A stretch of DNA of 64,000 nucleotides from Hemerocallis citrina. Lineage: Eukaryota; Streptophyta; Magnoliopsida; Asparagales; Asphodelaceae. The notes under the pieces are model-generated. The model searched no databases and was not told where the DNA came from. It was given only the letters and a program-made list of their open reading frames with translations. How positions within the stretch are numbered: the first letter of the stretch is position 1; each line of letters starts with the position of its first letter. Shown in pieces: positions 1 to 11,474 of the stretch. The stretch is from NCBI GenBank assembly GCA_017893485.1, contig CM030361.1, forward strand, positions 140,696,461-140,760,460, in the 5' to 3' direction. Made by a program: the position numbers and the translations under genes.

Positions 1-296
1 ATAATGACTATAAAAATACTAACAATAATAATAGCAATCATCAGGATATTGTCAACATATAAAAATAGGAATTTTGTTGAAACAGTCAAAATAGCAACAA
101 TAACTTGGAGGGTCAAAAATGCAAATAGTTGATCAAGTAGGAACTTAAACAAAATTTATTTGAAATAGTTATAACTATTGTTTAGAAAAATACTTTAACA
201 TGAAATTCAAAACGAATCTAACAATAACAAATTTATAAATCTCGAAATACAGAAAAATACTCACGAAAATACGTATTTGCGGAAATAGGGGTTACA
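1..296 (-). mobile_element. 3' LTR (partial) of a minus-strand Ty3/gypsy element
   Basis: This stretch is nearly identical to the right-hand end of the LTR at 13845-16083 and stops at the same terminal TTACA (TGTAA on the minus strand). Only a few substitutions and one-base indels are seen over about 290 bases, which suggests a fairly recent insertion. The rest of this LTR lies outside the window. It is the 3' LTR because a polypurine tract and a pol-end-like motif lie immediately beside it on the minus strand. Confidence 0.85.
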
Positions 297-337
297 AATC
301 CTACCCACCTTACAACAAAATTTCGTCCTCGAAATTT
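297..337 (-). promoter_or_regulatory. Polypurine tract and pol-end motif of the minus-strand gypsy element
   Basis: Read on the minus strand, an AAATTTCGAGGACGAAATTT block is followed by AAGGTGGGTAGGA and then the LTR start TGTAACC. A GAGGACGAA-type motif followed by a purine-rich AGGTGGG tract at the end of pol is typical of plant Ty3/gypsy chromoviruses. It would prime plus-strand DNA synthesis and it fixes the orientation of the element. Confidence 0.75.
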
Positions 338-1045
338 GCTTAGGTGGTACATAGGACAAGGCAAAACAAGCTGGGGTGACAAAACAGAGAGTTAAAGGGA
401 AAGGAACAAGCAGTGGCAACACCAGAAAAAGAAGGAAGTAGATAACAATATGGTCAAATGAAATGCAAGAAAGAAGAAACCGGTATAAAAAATGAAGAAG
501 AAACAACACAAAACTTGTAAGATAGCAAGCAAAGAGATGAAGAAATACATAGAGCTGGGATCGAAGAAAGGATAGACAAGGAAGAGTTAGACCAACCAAA
601 TGAGTCAACAGATGAGGGTGAATGCAAGCGGTAGAGGGAAACAAACAATGCAGGGATGGAGGAACAACAAGAGAATTCTGCGACCTAGAGGGAAACAAAC
701 AATGCAGGCCCACCACGCTTCCGCTGCGCTACTCCGATGGTGATGTCCTAAGCAACATACATGTCACTGTAGATCACATGACACCAATCGACGAACCGAG
801 CAGGAAGAAAAGAATGAGTCACCAGGATCAAAGCTATTGCAGGTAGGAGAATTTGGCTTATAAATCAATAGGAAAATAACCAATAAAAATGTGATTTATA
901 ATGAAACGTAATTTGCATCATAACAGAGAATTCATTTTGAAATGACTACAAATACAATTAACAAATAAAAATGGGTTATTAAAATATACATTAAATCAAA
1001 TGGTGAAGTGCATATAAAATTAAGCATGTTCGGGCTCAAAAACAA

Positions 1046-1103
<58 letters not shown>

Positions 1104-2038
1104 GTAACGATAAAAATAATAATACCAATAACAATAATAATAATAAAGTATTAATCCTAATAACAATAAGATTAATAATGATAATAACAATAATAATAAC
1201 AATAATAACAATAATGATAACAATAAAAATAATAATGATAACAATAGTAATACTGATAATAACAATAATAGTAGAAGTAGATATAATAATAATATACATA
1301 TATGTCAAAAATGGAAATTCAAGTTTAAATAGAATTATTAAAATAATCCAACAGTAGTAATATGTAATATAAATATTCGATCACTTAGAAATGTAAAATG
1401 AAATTAAAATGCATCATCATTCAAATAAATAAAATTTTTGGACAATAAGTGAAATAATTTTTTTTTAAAACTTGAATAATATTTTGTTTAAATTCGATCA
1501 ATTGAAAATATAAATTGTTGAAAAAGAATTTAAAAGCGAAAGAAAGTTAAAAAATTTTAAATATAGAAAATACTCGAAAGAACACACATATACATGAACA
1601 GGTGTTTTAACAAAAATAACAATAATATTAATACAAATAACAACACATATTAATAGCAAAATAATAATAACAATAATCGCAAAAATGATAACAATAATAG
1701 TAATAATAATATTATTATTACAATATTAACAACACTAGTAAGAATAATAATGCAAGACAAAATATAGTTTGGGTCCAACATTTTTGTGAAAGTAATTCAA
1801 TATTAACAACAATAATAAAATAATGAAAACAACAATAAGAATATCAATAGTAATAACAATAATAATAATAATACCAGTAATAACAATGGAAATAATAGCA
1901 ACAATAGTAATAGTAGCATTATACAACAGAATAAGGATTTGTCTTATCAAAATTATCCAATAGAAATATATAGTCGATCAAAAATAAAAAGTGAAGTTAA
2001 AATACACCATTATTCGAAATAACATAATCTTCGTTTAG
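338..2038. other. AT-rich decayed interior of the minus-strand gypsy element
   Basis: I find no coding domain here. Positions 338-850 are purine-rich on the plus strand with short open frames that match nothing I recognise. From about 850 on, the text resembles the AT-rich part of the LTRs elsewhere in the window (long runs of AAT/AAC-type trinucleotides and phrases such as 'gaaagcgaaag' followed by 'tagaaaatactcg'). It may therefore be an older LTR fragment rather than pol. The expected protease, RT and integrase are missing, so the element is non-autonomous. Confidence 0.5.
1048..1102. repeat. (AAT)n microsatellite
   Basis: An uninterrupted run of AAT (TTA/TAT on the other strand) of about 18 units, followed to about 1290 by degenerate AAT/AAC units. 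The long poly-Leu/poly-Tyr/poly-Ile open frames on the minus strand are products of this repeat, not genes. Confidence 0.9.
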
Positions 2039-2043
2039 ATAAC

Positions 2044-2596
2044 TGATGTGGGTTGGATGACGTGGCCCCTTCTGGGCCACAGGATCCCCTCAGGAAACGT
2101 GCATTGCCGGATCATCCAGATCCGCCACATCAGCATCAGAAAATCGCCCGGGCCTCTGCCACGTCAGCCCTATACCGCTCGGGCTTCCACCGCTTCAGGA
2201 CCACAGGCAATCGGATCCAGACCCGGCCCCAAACTGGTCCAGACCCGGTTGGCTTCTCCTATAAATACCAGACCCCCTACCCTTTACCCAGGTAATCGAT
2301 CTTTTCCCACTCAAAACCCTAGTTACTGTTACTCTCTCTCAGTAGCTGACTAGATCGTCGGAGGGTCTGCCACCGAGACCAACCCCGGTGTTCCTAAACC
2401 GTCTGCAGGTATACGAGACCTCGGATCCGAGCCTCCTGATCCGAGCCGAGCATCCAGCCTCCACCTCACTACCACTTACTCCCGTACCGTTTGCCCGGCT
2501 GAGGGTCGTCCGCATCGGAGCTTCCTCCACCAATACAAATCGAGTAAGAAATCATACCTGGTGCATCCACACGCCTCCCAAAAACAAACCGCATCA
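2044..2596 (+). repeat. 5' LTR of the Tat-like element
   Basis: A 553-bp LTR. A TATA box, CTATAAATA, lies near 2259-2268, followed by a CT-rich leader and a conserved block around CGGAGGGTCTGCCACC. The partner LTR at 12105 carries about 60 extra bases because a 'CCTCTGCCACGTCAGCCTGG' module near 12210-12285 is tandemly repeated there. The conserved start and end and the intact duplication support the borders. Confidence 0.92.
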
Positions 2597-2598
2597 GG

Positions 2599-2617
2599 TT
2601 GGCGCCGTCTGTAGGAA
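2599..2617 (+). promoter_or_regulatory. Primer-binding site of the Tat-like element
   Basis: TTGGCGCCGTCTGTAGGAA lies two bases downstream of the 5' LTR. TTGGCGCCGTCTGTGGGAA-type sites are common in plant Ty3/gypsy elements. This site sets the plus orientation. Confidence 0.85.
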
Positions 2618-2679
2618 ACTCTATTGCAGATGCCGGCCCGAGCTCAGTCGTTAACGGTACCCCGTCAACTCGAGCTCAC

Positions 2680-3510
2680 ATGGCGCCCAAAGCCACGAGA
2701 GCTGTTACCTCCGCACGTCGGCAGGACGTGCCTCCACAGGGTGTCGCCGCCGATGCTCATGGATCCAACAACCCAGGGGTCAGTCACGCACACCAACCGG
2801 GTGCCTCCCGTTTGGTCCCACCGGACCTGCGGGGGGTTATCCAGAATCGACAAGCAAGCCGGAGCAGGGGAGAGGCCGCTTCCAACTCGGCCCCGAACCA
2901 TTCCAGACCTCCATCCCAAGGGCGGGGGCCGGCACTCAGTCACATCGGCCAAAGGCCGCCGCACCAATGCAACCCGGCTGAACGAGATCCGGTCACCCAT
3001 TAGGAGTTCCAAGACTTCCGAAAAGAGATCATGGAGGCTATCCTGGGGACCCCTGTCAACGAGATGCACCACCGCCCTCATTCACGATCGGATGTCGGGG
3101 CCAGCACGTCCCGCGACCCGACAGTCCCGTCGGAGTATGATGAGGACATCTTGAAATGCCTCCAAGAAATGGAGAACCGCCTCGACCGCTTTGGCAACGG
3201 CGGTACGAGGTCGACCCGACCTCCATTCTCCACTGCAATCCTGCAAGAGGAAATACCCCGAAATTTCTGCCCACCTCAATTCGAGACTTACGATGGTGGG
3301 GGTGATCCTGGGGATCAAATGGAGGGCTTCATGACCCTCTTGATGATTCACAGCGCATCAGATCCCCTCCTATGTCATGCCTTCCCCGCCACCCTCTGGG
3401 GACCGACTCGGGAATGGTTCTCTAAGCTCGCCCCAGGCTCCATTTACTCCTTCGACCAGCTGGAGGGCAACTTTCTCGCCCACTTCTTGACCAGTAGAAA
3501 AGCCAAGAAG
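2680..3510 (+). pseudogene. gag: gag (nucleocapsid region missing) of the Tat-like element
   Basis: The first ATG in the homologous frame is at 2680 (MAPKATRAV). The frame runs through a low-complexity, Pro/Arg/Ser-rich N-terminus, is broken by a TAG at 3001-3003 and resumes at MEAILGTPV. The retrotransposon gag core is clear around 3240-3510: PRNFCPPQFETYDGGGDP, ATLWGPTREWFSKLAPGSI, then FDQLEGNFLAHFLTSRKAKK. In an intact element the protein would form the virus-like particle. The C-terminal zinc knuckle is absent because the frame runs at about 3510 into sequence from the RT region. Frame assignment is firm; the start codon is less so. Confidence 0.8.
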
Positions 3511-3985
3511 ATCCAGGCCATAATATGGTCCCTCCCAGAAATATCAAAGAAGTCCAGAGGCTCACGGAAAGACTGGCGGCCATCGGCCATTTCCTCTCCA
3601 AGTCTGGAGAGAAATTCCTCCCGTTCTTCAAAGCATTGTGCAGAACCAGAGGTTTCGAGTGGGGTGCTCAGCAGCAGGAGGCATTTGCCCAATTGAAATA
3701 GTACCTCGCCAATCCTCCTCTCCGCCGCAAGCCCGAACCAGGTGAGCCCCTCTGGCTCTATCTCTCGGCCTCGAAAAATATGCACAATGCTGTCTTGTTC
3801 GAGAAAATGACGGAGTCCAAAAGCACCTGTACTATGTGAGCAAGGTTCTACTCGCAGCCGAGACCAGATACGCAAAAATGGAGAAGGTGGCATACGCCCT
3901 GGTTATGGCTGCGCGGAAGCTCCGTCCCTATTTCCAGGTGCACTCAATCCAGGTCCTCACGGACCAGCCTCTGAAGGCTCTTCCT
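3511..3985 (+). pseudogene. pol: RT C-terminus and first RNase H remnant
   Basis: Directly after the gag core the sequence reads KIQAI...RNIKEVQRLTERLAA, FLPFFKALCRT and FEWGAQQQEAFAQLK, the connection segment after the RT palm. Then come EPLWLYLSAS, YYVSKVLLAAETRYAKMEKVAYALV and FQVHSIQVLTDQPLKAL, the start of gypsy RNase H. Stops and frame slips occur (TAG after AQLK near 3700, and shifts near 3535 and 3820). Protease and the RT palm with its YxDD box are deleted. The join lies in an AAGAAGATCC stretch shared in sense by gag (RKAKK) and RT (KIQAI), which suggests deletion through short homology. It aligns well with the pol at 60397-61403. Confidence 0.8.
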
Positions 3986-4080
3986 GCGATGTGAGGAGTG
4001 GTGCGAGCATCATTTTGCAGGGACCTGACAACTTCCTTCTTAAAACAAGCTTTAACTTCGTATTAGCTTCCTTAAAACAG
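3986..4080 (+). pseudogene. pol: Stub of the second (archaeal-type) RNase H
   Basis: A short open segment reads SGASIILQGPDNFLLKTSF. It parallels GSGAGIILAGPDDFILQYSL in the second RNase H domain of the element at 60397-61248. It follows LTDQPLKAL of the first RNase H with the intervening part missing, so a second internal deletion is inferred. After about 4080 the text passes into tandem repeat. The dual RNase H is the mark of the Tat lineage. Confidence 0.6.
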
Positions 4081-4084
4081 GTCA

Positions 4085-4295
4085 CGGGTTCGACCTTCGG
4101 AAGGAACCACGAGCCCCAAAAAACTTCTCTCACAAGTTTGAAGCTCGACGGTCAGATGGCACCGAGAGCTGCAAAAATTTCCTTAATCTCGCTTAGGGCT
4201 CGACGCTTGGATGGCACAGCGAGCCACAAAAGTCTCCCCAATTCTGCTTGGGGCACGGCATTCGGATGGTACCGCGAGCCACAAAAAGCTACACC
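4085..4295 (+). repeat. Leading copies of the ~60-bp 'CGCGAGCCACAAAA' repeat
   Basis: About four degenerate units of roughly 55-63 bp share 'GGCTCG.CG.TCGGATGGCACCGCGAGCC.CAAAA'. The same family reappears at 5540-6335, on the far side of the 222-bp array, so the 222-bp array was inserted in or amplified within an older 60-bp array. Confidence 0.7.
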
Positions 4296-5550
4296 CGTAC
4301 CGTCTTCCTGAGAACAAGTATGGGGGCTTGTCATCGACCCCGAGCAAGGCCGTGGCTTTCTTCAAAGCCACTCAATCGATACGCTCGGTGATGACCTTCA
4401 ATTACGCCCATTACCGACTTTCTCCCCGGTATGGGGGCTCGGCATCTGCCCCGAGCATGGTCTGGGTTTCTTCAAACCCATCAACCTATGCGCACGGCGG
4501 CAACCACCAGCTACACCCATACCGTCTTCCTGAGAACAAGTGTGGGGGCTCGTCATCGACCCCGAGTAAGGCCATGGCTTTCTTCAAAGCCACTCGACCA
4601 ATATGCTCGGCAACGACCTTCAACTATGCCCATTACCGGCTTTCTCCCTGATGTGGGGGCTCGGCATCTGCCCCGAACATGGTTTGGGCTTCTTCAAGCC
4701 CATCAACCTATGTGCACGGCGACAACCGCCTGCTACACCCGTACCGTCTTCCTGAGAACAAGTGTGGGGGCTCGCCGTCGACCCCGAGCAAGGCCATGGC
4801 TTTCTTCAAAGCCACTCGACCAATACGCTCCGTGACGACCTTCAACTATGCCCATTACCGGCTTTCTCCCCGGTGTGGAGGCTCGGCATCTGTCCCGAGC
4901 ATAGTTTGGGCTTCTTCAAGCCCATCAACCTATGCGCACGGCGGCTACCGCCAGCTACACCCGTACCGTCTTCCTGAGAACAAGTGTGGGGGCTCGTCGT
5001 CGACTCCGAGTAAGGCCGTGGCTATCTTCAAAGCCACTCGACCGATACGCTCGGCGATGACCTTCAGCTATGCCCATTACCGGCTTTCTCCCCGGTGTGG
5101 GGGCTCGGCATCTGCCCCGAGCATGGTTTGGGCTTCTTCAAGCCCATCAACCTATGTGCACGGCGGCAACCGCTAGCTACACCCGTACTGTCTTCCTGAG
5201 AACAAGTGTGGGGGCTCGTCGTTGACCCCAAGCAAGCCTGTGACTTTCTTCACAGCCACTCAACCGATACGCTCCGCGACGATCTTCAGCTACGCCCATT
5301 ACCGGCTTTCTCCCCGGTGTGGGGGCTCGGTATCTGCCCCGAGCATGGTTTGGACTTCTTCAAGCCCATCAACCCATGCGCACGGCGGCAACCGCCAACT
5401 ACACCATTGCCATCTTCCTAAGAACAAGTGTGGGGGCTCATCGTCGGCCCCGAGCAAGGCCGTGGCTTTCTTCAAAGCCACTCGGCCGTTAAGCTCGGCG
5501 ACGACCTACAGCCACGCCCATCACTGGCTTTCCCCATGGTATGGGGGCTC
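4296..5550 (+). repeat. Tandem array of 222-bp units
   Basis: The anchor CGTCTTCCTGAGAAC (or its variant) occurs at 4301, 4523, 4745, 4967, 5189 and 5411, a spacing of exactly 222 bp each time. About 5.6 copies are present; the last is degenerate. Each unit holds a 'GGGGGCTCG' motif twice. Because 222 is divisible by 3, long open frames run through it (for example 4211-4651, 4679-5176 and 5222-5734). I treat them as by-products because they match no domain I know. Confidence 0.93.
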
Positions 5551-6335
5551 CAAAATCCTTCTCTATTCAATAGGAGGCTCGGAGCTCGGATGGCACCGCG
5601 AGCCCCAAAATCCTCCTCTATTCAACACGAGGCTCGGAACTCAGATGGCACCGCGAGCCACAAAAACTTCTCCTGCAAACTTGGGGCTTGACGCTTGGAT
5701 GTCACTGCGAGCCACAAAGGCTTCTATACCCTAAAAATTAAATGAAATGAAATCATTAGATTTCATTCGGCCGCCATTACCAATACACCATCCCACCGAC
5801 GACAAACCACTCAGAAGCTCTAACAAGTTTTGGGGGCTCAACGCACGAATGTCACTGCGAGCCACAAAAGCTTATCCGACAAGCTTAAGGCTTGGCGCTC
5901 GGATGGCACCAGGAGCCGCTAAAAAACCCCAGGCTTTTCCAACCAGTCAGGATGGTTGATGCTCGGATAACACTCGAGCCACAAAATCCTCCTCTATTTT
6001 ACAGGAGGCTCGGAGCTCGAATAGCACCGCGAGCCCCAAAATCCTCTTCTATTCAACATTAGGCTTAGAGATCGAGCTCCAAAATCCTCCTCTGTTCAAC
6101 AGGAAGCTCGGATGGTACCGCGAGCCCCAAAATCCTCCTCTATTTCACAGGAGGCTCGGAGCTCGGAGGGCACCGCGAGCCCCAAAATCCTCCTTTATTC
6201 AACTGGAGGCTCGGAGCTCGAGCCCCAAAATCCTCCTCTATTCAACAGGAGGCTCGGAGCTCGGATGGTACCGCGAGCCCCAAAATCCTCCTCTATTGAA
6301 CGGCGCTCGGATGTCACCGCGAGCCCCTTGTTTTT
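5540..6335 (+). repeat. Tandem array of ~43-62-bp units
   Basis: Units carry 'CCCCAAAATCCTCCTCTATT' then 'CAACAGGAGGCTCGGAGCTCG' and '(GA)TGG(C/T)ACCGCGAG'. About ten full or partial copies are seen, several truncated to 40-50 bp. The block from about 5700 to 5990 is diverged and contains unrelated AT-rich text (5730-5800). Confidence 0.85.
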
Positions 6336-9300
6336 CCAACAAGTGAGGGGCTCGTCTCCCGATCCTAGACGCTCGGCAAGGCTGGCTCCAACTGAACAGT
6401 CTCGCCCAGGCTCGGCCTTCCAGGCTCGGCACTCCGGGCTCGATGCTCGGCACGGACTCCTAGCCACCTACTGGTTATTTCAGTCTTGCCCAGGCTCAGC
6501 TATCCTGGCTCGGCCGTCCAGGCTCGGCATTCCGGGCTCGGCATTTCAGGCTCGGCGTTTGGCACTGACTCCTAACCACCTACTGGCGATCTCACAGTCT
6601 TGTCCAGGCTCGGCCCTCCAGGCTCGGCACTGACTCCTAGCCACCTACTGGCTATCTCACAGTCATGCCCAGGCTTGGCCCTCCACGCTCGGCACTCCGG
6701 GGTCGGCGCTCGGCACTGACTCCTAGCCACCTACTGGCTATCTCAGTCTTGCCCAGGCTCAGCTCTCCTAGATCGACCCTACGGGCTCGGTATTCCGGGC
6801 TCGACACTCCAGGCTCGGTGCTCGGCACTGACTCCTGGCCACCTACTGGATATCCCACAGTCATGCCCAGGCTCGGCCCTCCACGCTCGGCACTCCGGGC
6901 TCGGCGCTCGACACTGACTCCTAGCCACCTACTGGCTATCTTACTGTCATGCCTAGGCTCGGCCCTCCAGGCTCGGCACTCCAGGCTCGGCGCTCGGCAC
7001 TGACTCCTAACCACCTACTGGCTATCTTACAGTCATGCCCAGGCTCGGCCCTCCAGGCTCGGCACTCCGGGCTCGGCATTTGGCGCTGACTCCTAGCCAC
7101 CTACTGGCTATCTCAGTCTCTCCTAGCTCGGCCCTTCGGGCTCGACATTCTGGGCTCGGTGCTCGGCACTGACTCCTGGCCACCTACTGGCTATCCCACA
7201 GTCATACCCAGGCTCGGCCCTCCCGGCTCGGCACTCCGGGCTCGATGCTAGGCACGGACTCCTAGCCACCTACTGGCTATCTCACAGTCATGCCTAGGCT
7301 GGGCCCTCTAGGCTCGGCACTCTGGGTTCGGCGCTCGATACTGGCTCCTAGCCACCTACTGGCTATCTCAGTCTTGCCCAGGCTCCGCTCTCCTAGCTTG
7401 GCCCTCCAGGCTCGGCACTACGGGTTCAGCTCCCATAAACAACTTGGGGCTCGGCGGTCGGATGTCACCGCGAGCTCGAAAAATTTTCTTCTAAACGATT
7501 TGAGGCTCGGCGCTCGGATGTTAACGCGAGCCCTTTGCTTTTCCAACATGTGAGGGGCTCGTCACCTGACCCTAGACGCTCGGCAAGGCGGGCTCCAACT
7601 GAACAGTCTCGTCCAGGCTCGGCACTCCGGGCTCGATGCTCAGCACGGACTCTTAGCCACCTACTGGCTATCTCAGTCTTGCCCAGGATCAGCTCTCCTG
7701 GCTCGGCTGTCCAGGCTCGGCATTCCGGGCTCGGCCCTCCAGGCTCGGCACTCCGAGTTCGGTGCTCGGCACTGACTCCTAGCCACCTACTAGCTATCTC
7801 AGTCTTGCCCAGGCTCCGCTCTCCTAGCTCAGCCCTCCAGGCTCGGCACTTCGGGCTCGGCTTCCATAAACAGCTTGGCGCTCGGCGGTCGGATGTCACC
7901 GCGAGCTCGAAAAAGTTTCTTCTGAACGGCTTGAGGCTCGGTGCTTGGATGTCACCGCGAGCCCCTTGCTTTTCCAACAAGTGAGGGGCTCGTCTCCCTG
8001 CCCTAGACGCTGAGCAAGGTGGGCTCCTACTGAATAGTCTCGCCCAGGCTCGGCCCTCCAGGCTCGTAACTCCGGGCTCGATGCTAGGCACGGACTCCTA
8101 GCCACCTACTGGCTATCTTAGTCTTGCCCAGGCTCAGCTCTCCTAGCTCGGCCATCCAGGCTCAGCATTCTGGGCTCGGCACTCCAGGCCAGCGCTCGGC
8201 ACTGACTCCTAGCCACCTACTGGCTGTATCACAGTCTTGCCCAGGCTCTGATTTCCTAGCTCGGCATTCCGGGCTCGGCACTCTAGGCTTGGTGCCCGGT
8301 ACTGACTCCTAGCCACCTACTGGCTATCTCACAGTCTTACCCAGGCTCTGCTCTCCTGGCTCGGCCCTCTAGGCTCAGCATTCTGGGCTCGGCACTCTAG
8401 GTTCGGCGCTCGGTACTGACTCCTAGCCACCTACTGGCTGTATCACAATCATGCCCAGGCTCGGCCCTCCAGGCTTGGCGCTCAGATGTCACCGCGAGCA
8501 CCGTGCTTTTCCAACAAGTGAGGGGCTCGTCTCCCGACCCAAGATACTCGGCAAGGCGGGCTCCAACTAAACAGTCTTGCCTAGGCCCGGCCCTCCAGGC
8601 TCGGCACTCCAGGCTCGATGCTCGGCACGGATTCCTAGCCACCTACTGGCTATCTCAGTCTTGCCCAGGCTCAGCTCTCCTGGCTCGGCCCTCCAGGCTC
8701 GGCATTCCGAGCTCAGCAACTTAGGCTCGGCGTTCGGCACTGACTCCTAGCCACCTACTCGCTATCTCACAATCTTTCCCAGGCTCGGCCCTCCAGGCTC
8801 GGCACTCCGAGCTCGGCGCTCGGCACTGACTCCTAGCCACCTACTGGCTATCTCACAGTCATGCCCAGGCTCGGCACTCCGGGCTCGATGCTCGGCACTG
8901 ACTTCTAGCCACCTACTGGCTATCTCAGTCTTGCCCAGGCTCAGCTCTCCTAGCTCGGCCCTCCAGGCTCGGCATTCTGGGCTCGGCACTCCGGGCTCGG
9001 TGCTCGGTACAGACTCCTAGCCACCAACTGGCTATCTCAGTCTTGCCCAGGCTCGGCACTCTGAGCTCGGTGCTCGGCACTGACTCCTAGCCACCTACTG
9101 GCTATCTCACAGTCTTGCCCAGGCTTCGCTCTCCTGGCTCGGCCCTCCACGCTCTGCATTCCGGGCTCGGTGCTCGGCACTGACTCCTAGCCACCAACTG
9201 GCTATCTCACAATCATGCCCAGGCTCGGCACTCGGTTGTCACTGCGAGCCCCTTGATTTTCCAACAGGTGAGGGGCTCGTCTCCCGACTCTAGATGCTCG

Positions 9301-11465
9301 GTGAGGTGGGCTCCTACTGAACAGTCTCGCCCAGGCTCGGCACTCCAGGCTCGGCAATCAGGGCTCAATGCTAGGCACGAACTCCTAGCCACCTACTGGC
9401 TATCTTAGTCTTGTCCAGGCTCAGCTCTCCTGGCTCGGCCCTTTAGGCTTGGCATTCCGGGCTCGGCACTCTAGGCTCGGCGCTCGACACTGACTCCTAG
9501 CCACCTACTGGCTGTATCACAGTCTTGCCCAGGCTTCGCTTTCCTGGCTCGGCCGTCCAGGCTCGGCATTCCGGGCTCGGCACTCCAGGCTCGGCGTTCG
9601 GCATTGACTCCTAGCCACCTACTGGCTATCTCACAGCCTTGCCCAGGCTCGGCCCTCCAGGCCCGGCACTCTGGGCTCGGCGCTCGGCACTGACTCCTAG
9701 CCACCTACTGGCTATCTCACAGTCATGCGCAAGCTCGGCCCTCCAGGCTCGGCACTCTGGGCTCGGCGCTCGGCACTGACTCCTAGCCACCTACTGGCTA
9801 TCTCAGTCATGCCCAAGCTCAGCTCTCCTAGCTCGGTCCTCCAGGCTCGGCATTTCGGGCTCAGCACTCCGGGCTCGGTGCTCGGTACAGATTCCTAGCC
9901 ACCAACTGGCTATCTCAGTCTTGCCCAGGCTTGACCCTCCAGGCTCGGCACTCCGAGCTCAGTGCTCGGCACTAACTCCTAGCCACCTACTAGCTATCTC
10001 ACATTCTTGCCCCGGCTCGGCCCTCCAGGCTCGGCATTCCGGGCTCGGCGCTCGGCACTGACTCCTTGCCACCAACTGGCTATCTCACAATCATGCCCAG
10101 GCTCGGCACTCCAGGCTCGGTGCTCGGATGTCATCGGGAGCCCCTTGCTTTTCCAACAAGTGAAAGGCTCGTCTCCCGACCCTAGATGCTCGGCAAGGTG
10201 GGCTCCAACTGAACAGTCTCGCCCAGGCTCGGGCCTCCAGGCTCGGCACTTCGGGCTCGATGCTCGGCACAGACTCCTAGCCACCTACTAGCTATCTAAG
10301 TCTTGCCCAGACTCAGCTCTCCTGGCTCGGTCGTTCAGGCTCGGCATCCAGGCTTGGCCCTCCGGGCTCAATGCTCGGCGCTGCCTCCTAGCCACCTACT
10401 GGCTATCTCAGTCTTGCCCAGGCTCAGCTCTCCTGGCTCGGCCGTCCAGGCTCGGCATTCTGGGCACGGCACTCCAGGCTCGGTGCTCGGCACTGACTCC
10501 TAGCCACCTACTGGCTATCTTACAGTCTTGCCCAGGCTCGGCCCTCCAGGCTCGGCACTTAGGGCTCGTGCTAGGCACGGACTCCTAGCCACCTACTGGC
10601 TATCTTACAGTCATGCCCTGGCTCGGCCCTCCAGGCTCAGCACTCCGGGCTCGGCGCTCGGCACTGACTCCTAGCCACTTATTGGCTATCTCATAGTCAT
10701 GCCCAGGCTCGGCCCTCCAGGCTCGGCACTCTGGGCTCGGCGCTCGGCACTGACTCCTAGCCACCTACTGGCTATCTTAGTCTTGCCCAGGCTCAGCTCT
10801 CCTAGCTCGGCCCTCCAGGCTCGGCACTCCGGGCTTGGCACTCCGGGCTCGGTGCTCGGTACTGACTCCTGGCCACCTACTGGCTATCTCACAGTCATGC
10901 CCAGGCTCGGCCCTCCAGGCTCGGCACTCCAGGCTCGATGCTAGGCACAGAATCCTAGCCACCTACTAGCTATCTCAGTCTTGCCCAGGCTAAGCTCTCC
11001 TGGCTCGGCCGTCCAGGCTCGGCATTCCGAGCTCGGCACTCCAGGCTCAGCGTTCGGCACTGACTCCTAGCCACCTACTGGCTATCTCACAGTCTTGCCC
11101 AGGCTCGGCCCTCCAGGCTAGGCACTCTGGGCTCGGTGCTCGGCACTGACTCCTGGCCACCTACTGGCTATCTCACAGTCATGCACAGGCTCGGCACTTC
11201 GGGCTTAATGCTAGACACGAACTCCTATCCACCTACTGGCTATCTCAGTCTTTCCCATGCTTAGCTCTCTGGGCTCGGCACTCGGCACTGACTCCTAGCC
11301 ACCTACTGGCTATCTCACAGTCTTGCTCAGGCTTGGCCCTCCAGGTTCAGCTCTCCTGGCTTGGCCCTCCAGGCTCGACATTCCGGGCTCGGCACTCCGG
11401 GTTCGGCGCTCTGGGCTCGGCGCTCCGGGCTCGGTGCTCGACGCTCGGCAAGCTGGCCCCTACTA
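6336..11465 (+). repeat. 5-kb complex tandem array built from 'CAGGCTCGG' modules
   Basis: Three nested scales are visible. The smallest is an 11-13-bp motif, CCAGGCTCGGC or CCGGGCTCGGC. Three to seven of these plus 'GACTCCTAGCCACCTACTGGCTATCTCACAGTC' make modules of roughly 85-125 bp; I count about 44 copies of the CCACCTACTGG signature. At a higher level a ~100-bp spacer (CCCCTTGCTTTTCCAACAAGTG, then GAGGGGCTCGTCTCCCGACC, then AACTGAACAGTCTCGCCC) recurs near 6325, 7535, 7960, 8495, 9245 and 10140. The array is GC-rich and lies between the pol scraps and the 3' LTR, where Tat-lineage elements are known to carry variable tandem repeats. Confidence 0.92.
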
Positions 11466-11474
11466 AACAGGACC

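Noticed and set aside
1020..1308. Open frames of poly-Leu/poly-Ile/poly-Tyr on the minus strand
   Set aside because: They are translations of an (AAT)n microsatellite.
4211..5734. Three long repeat-containing open frames
   Set aside because: They stay open because the repeat unit (222 bp) is a multiple of three and poor in stops; no start context, domain or codon signal supports a protein.
7000..11000. Possible CRISPR array
   Set aside because: Repeats and spacers are both repetitive and variable in length, the context is a plant retroelement, and no cas genes exist.
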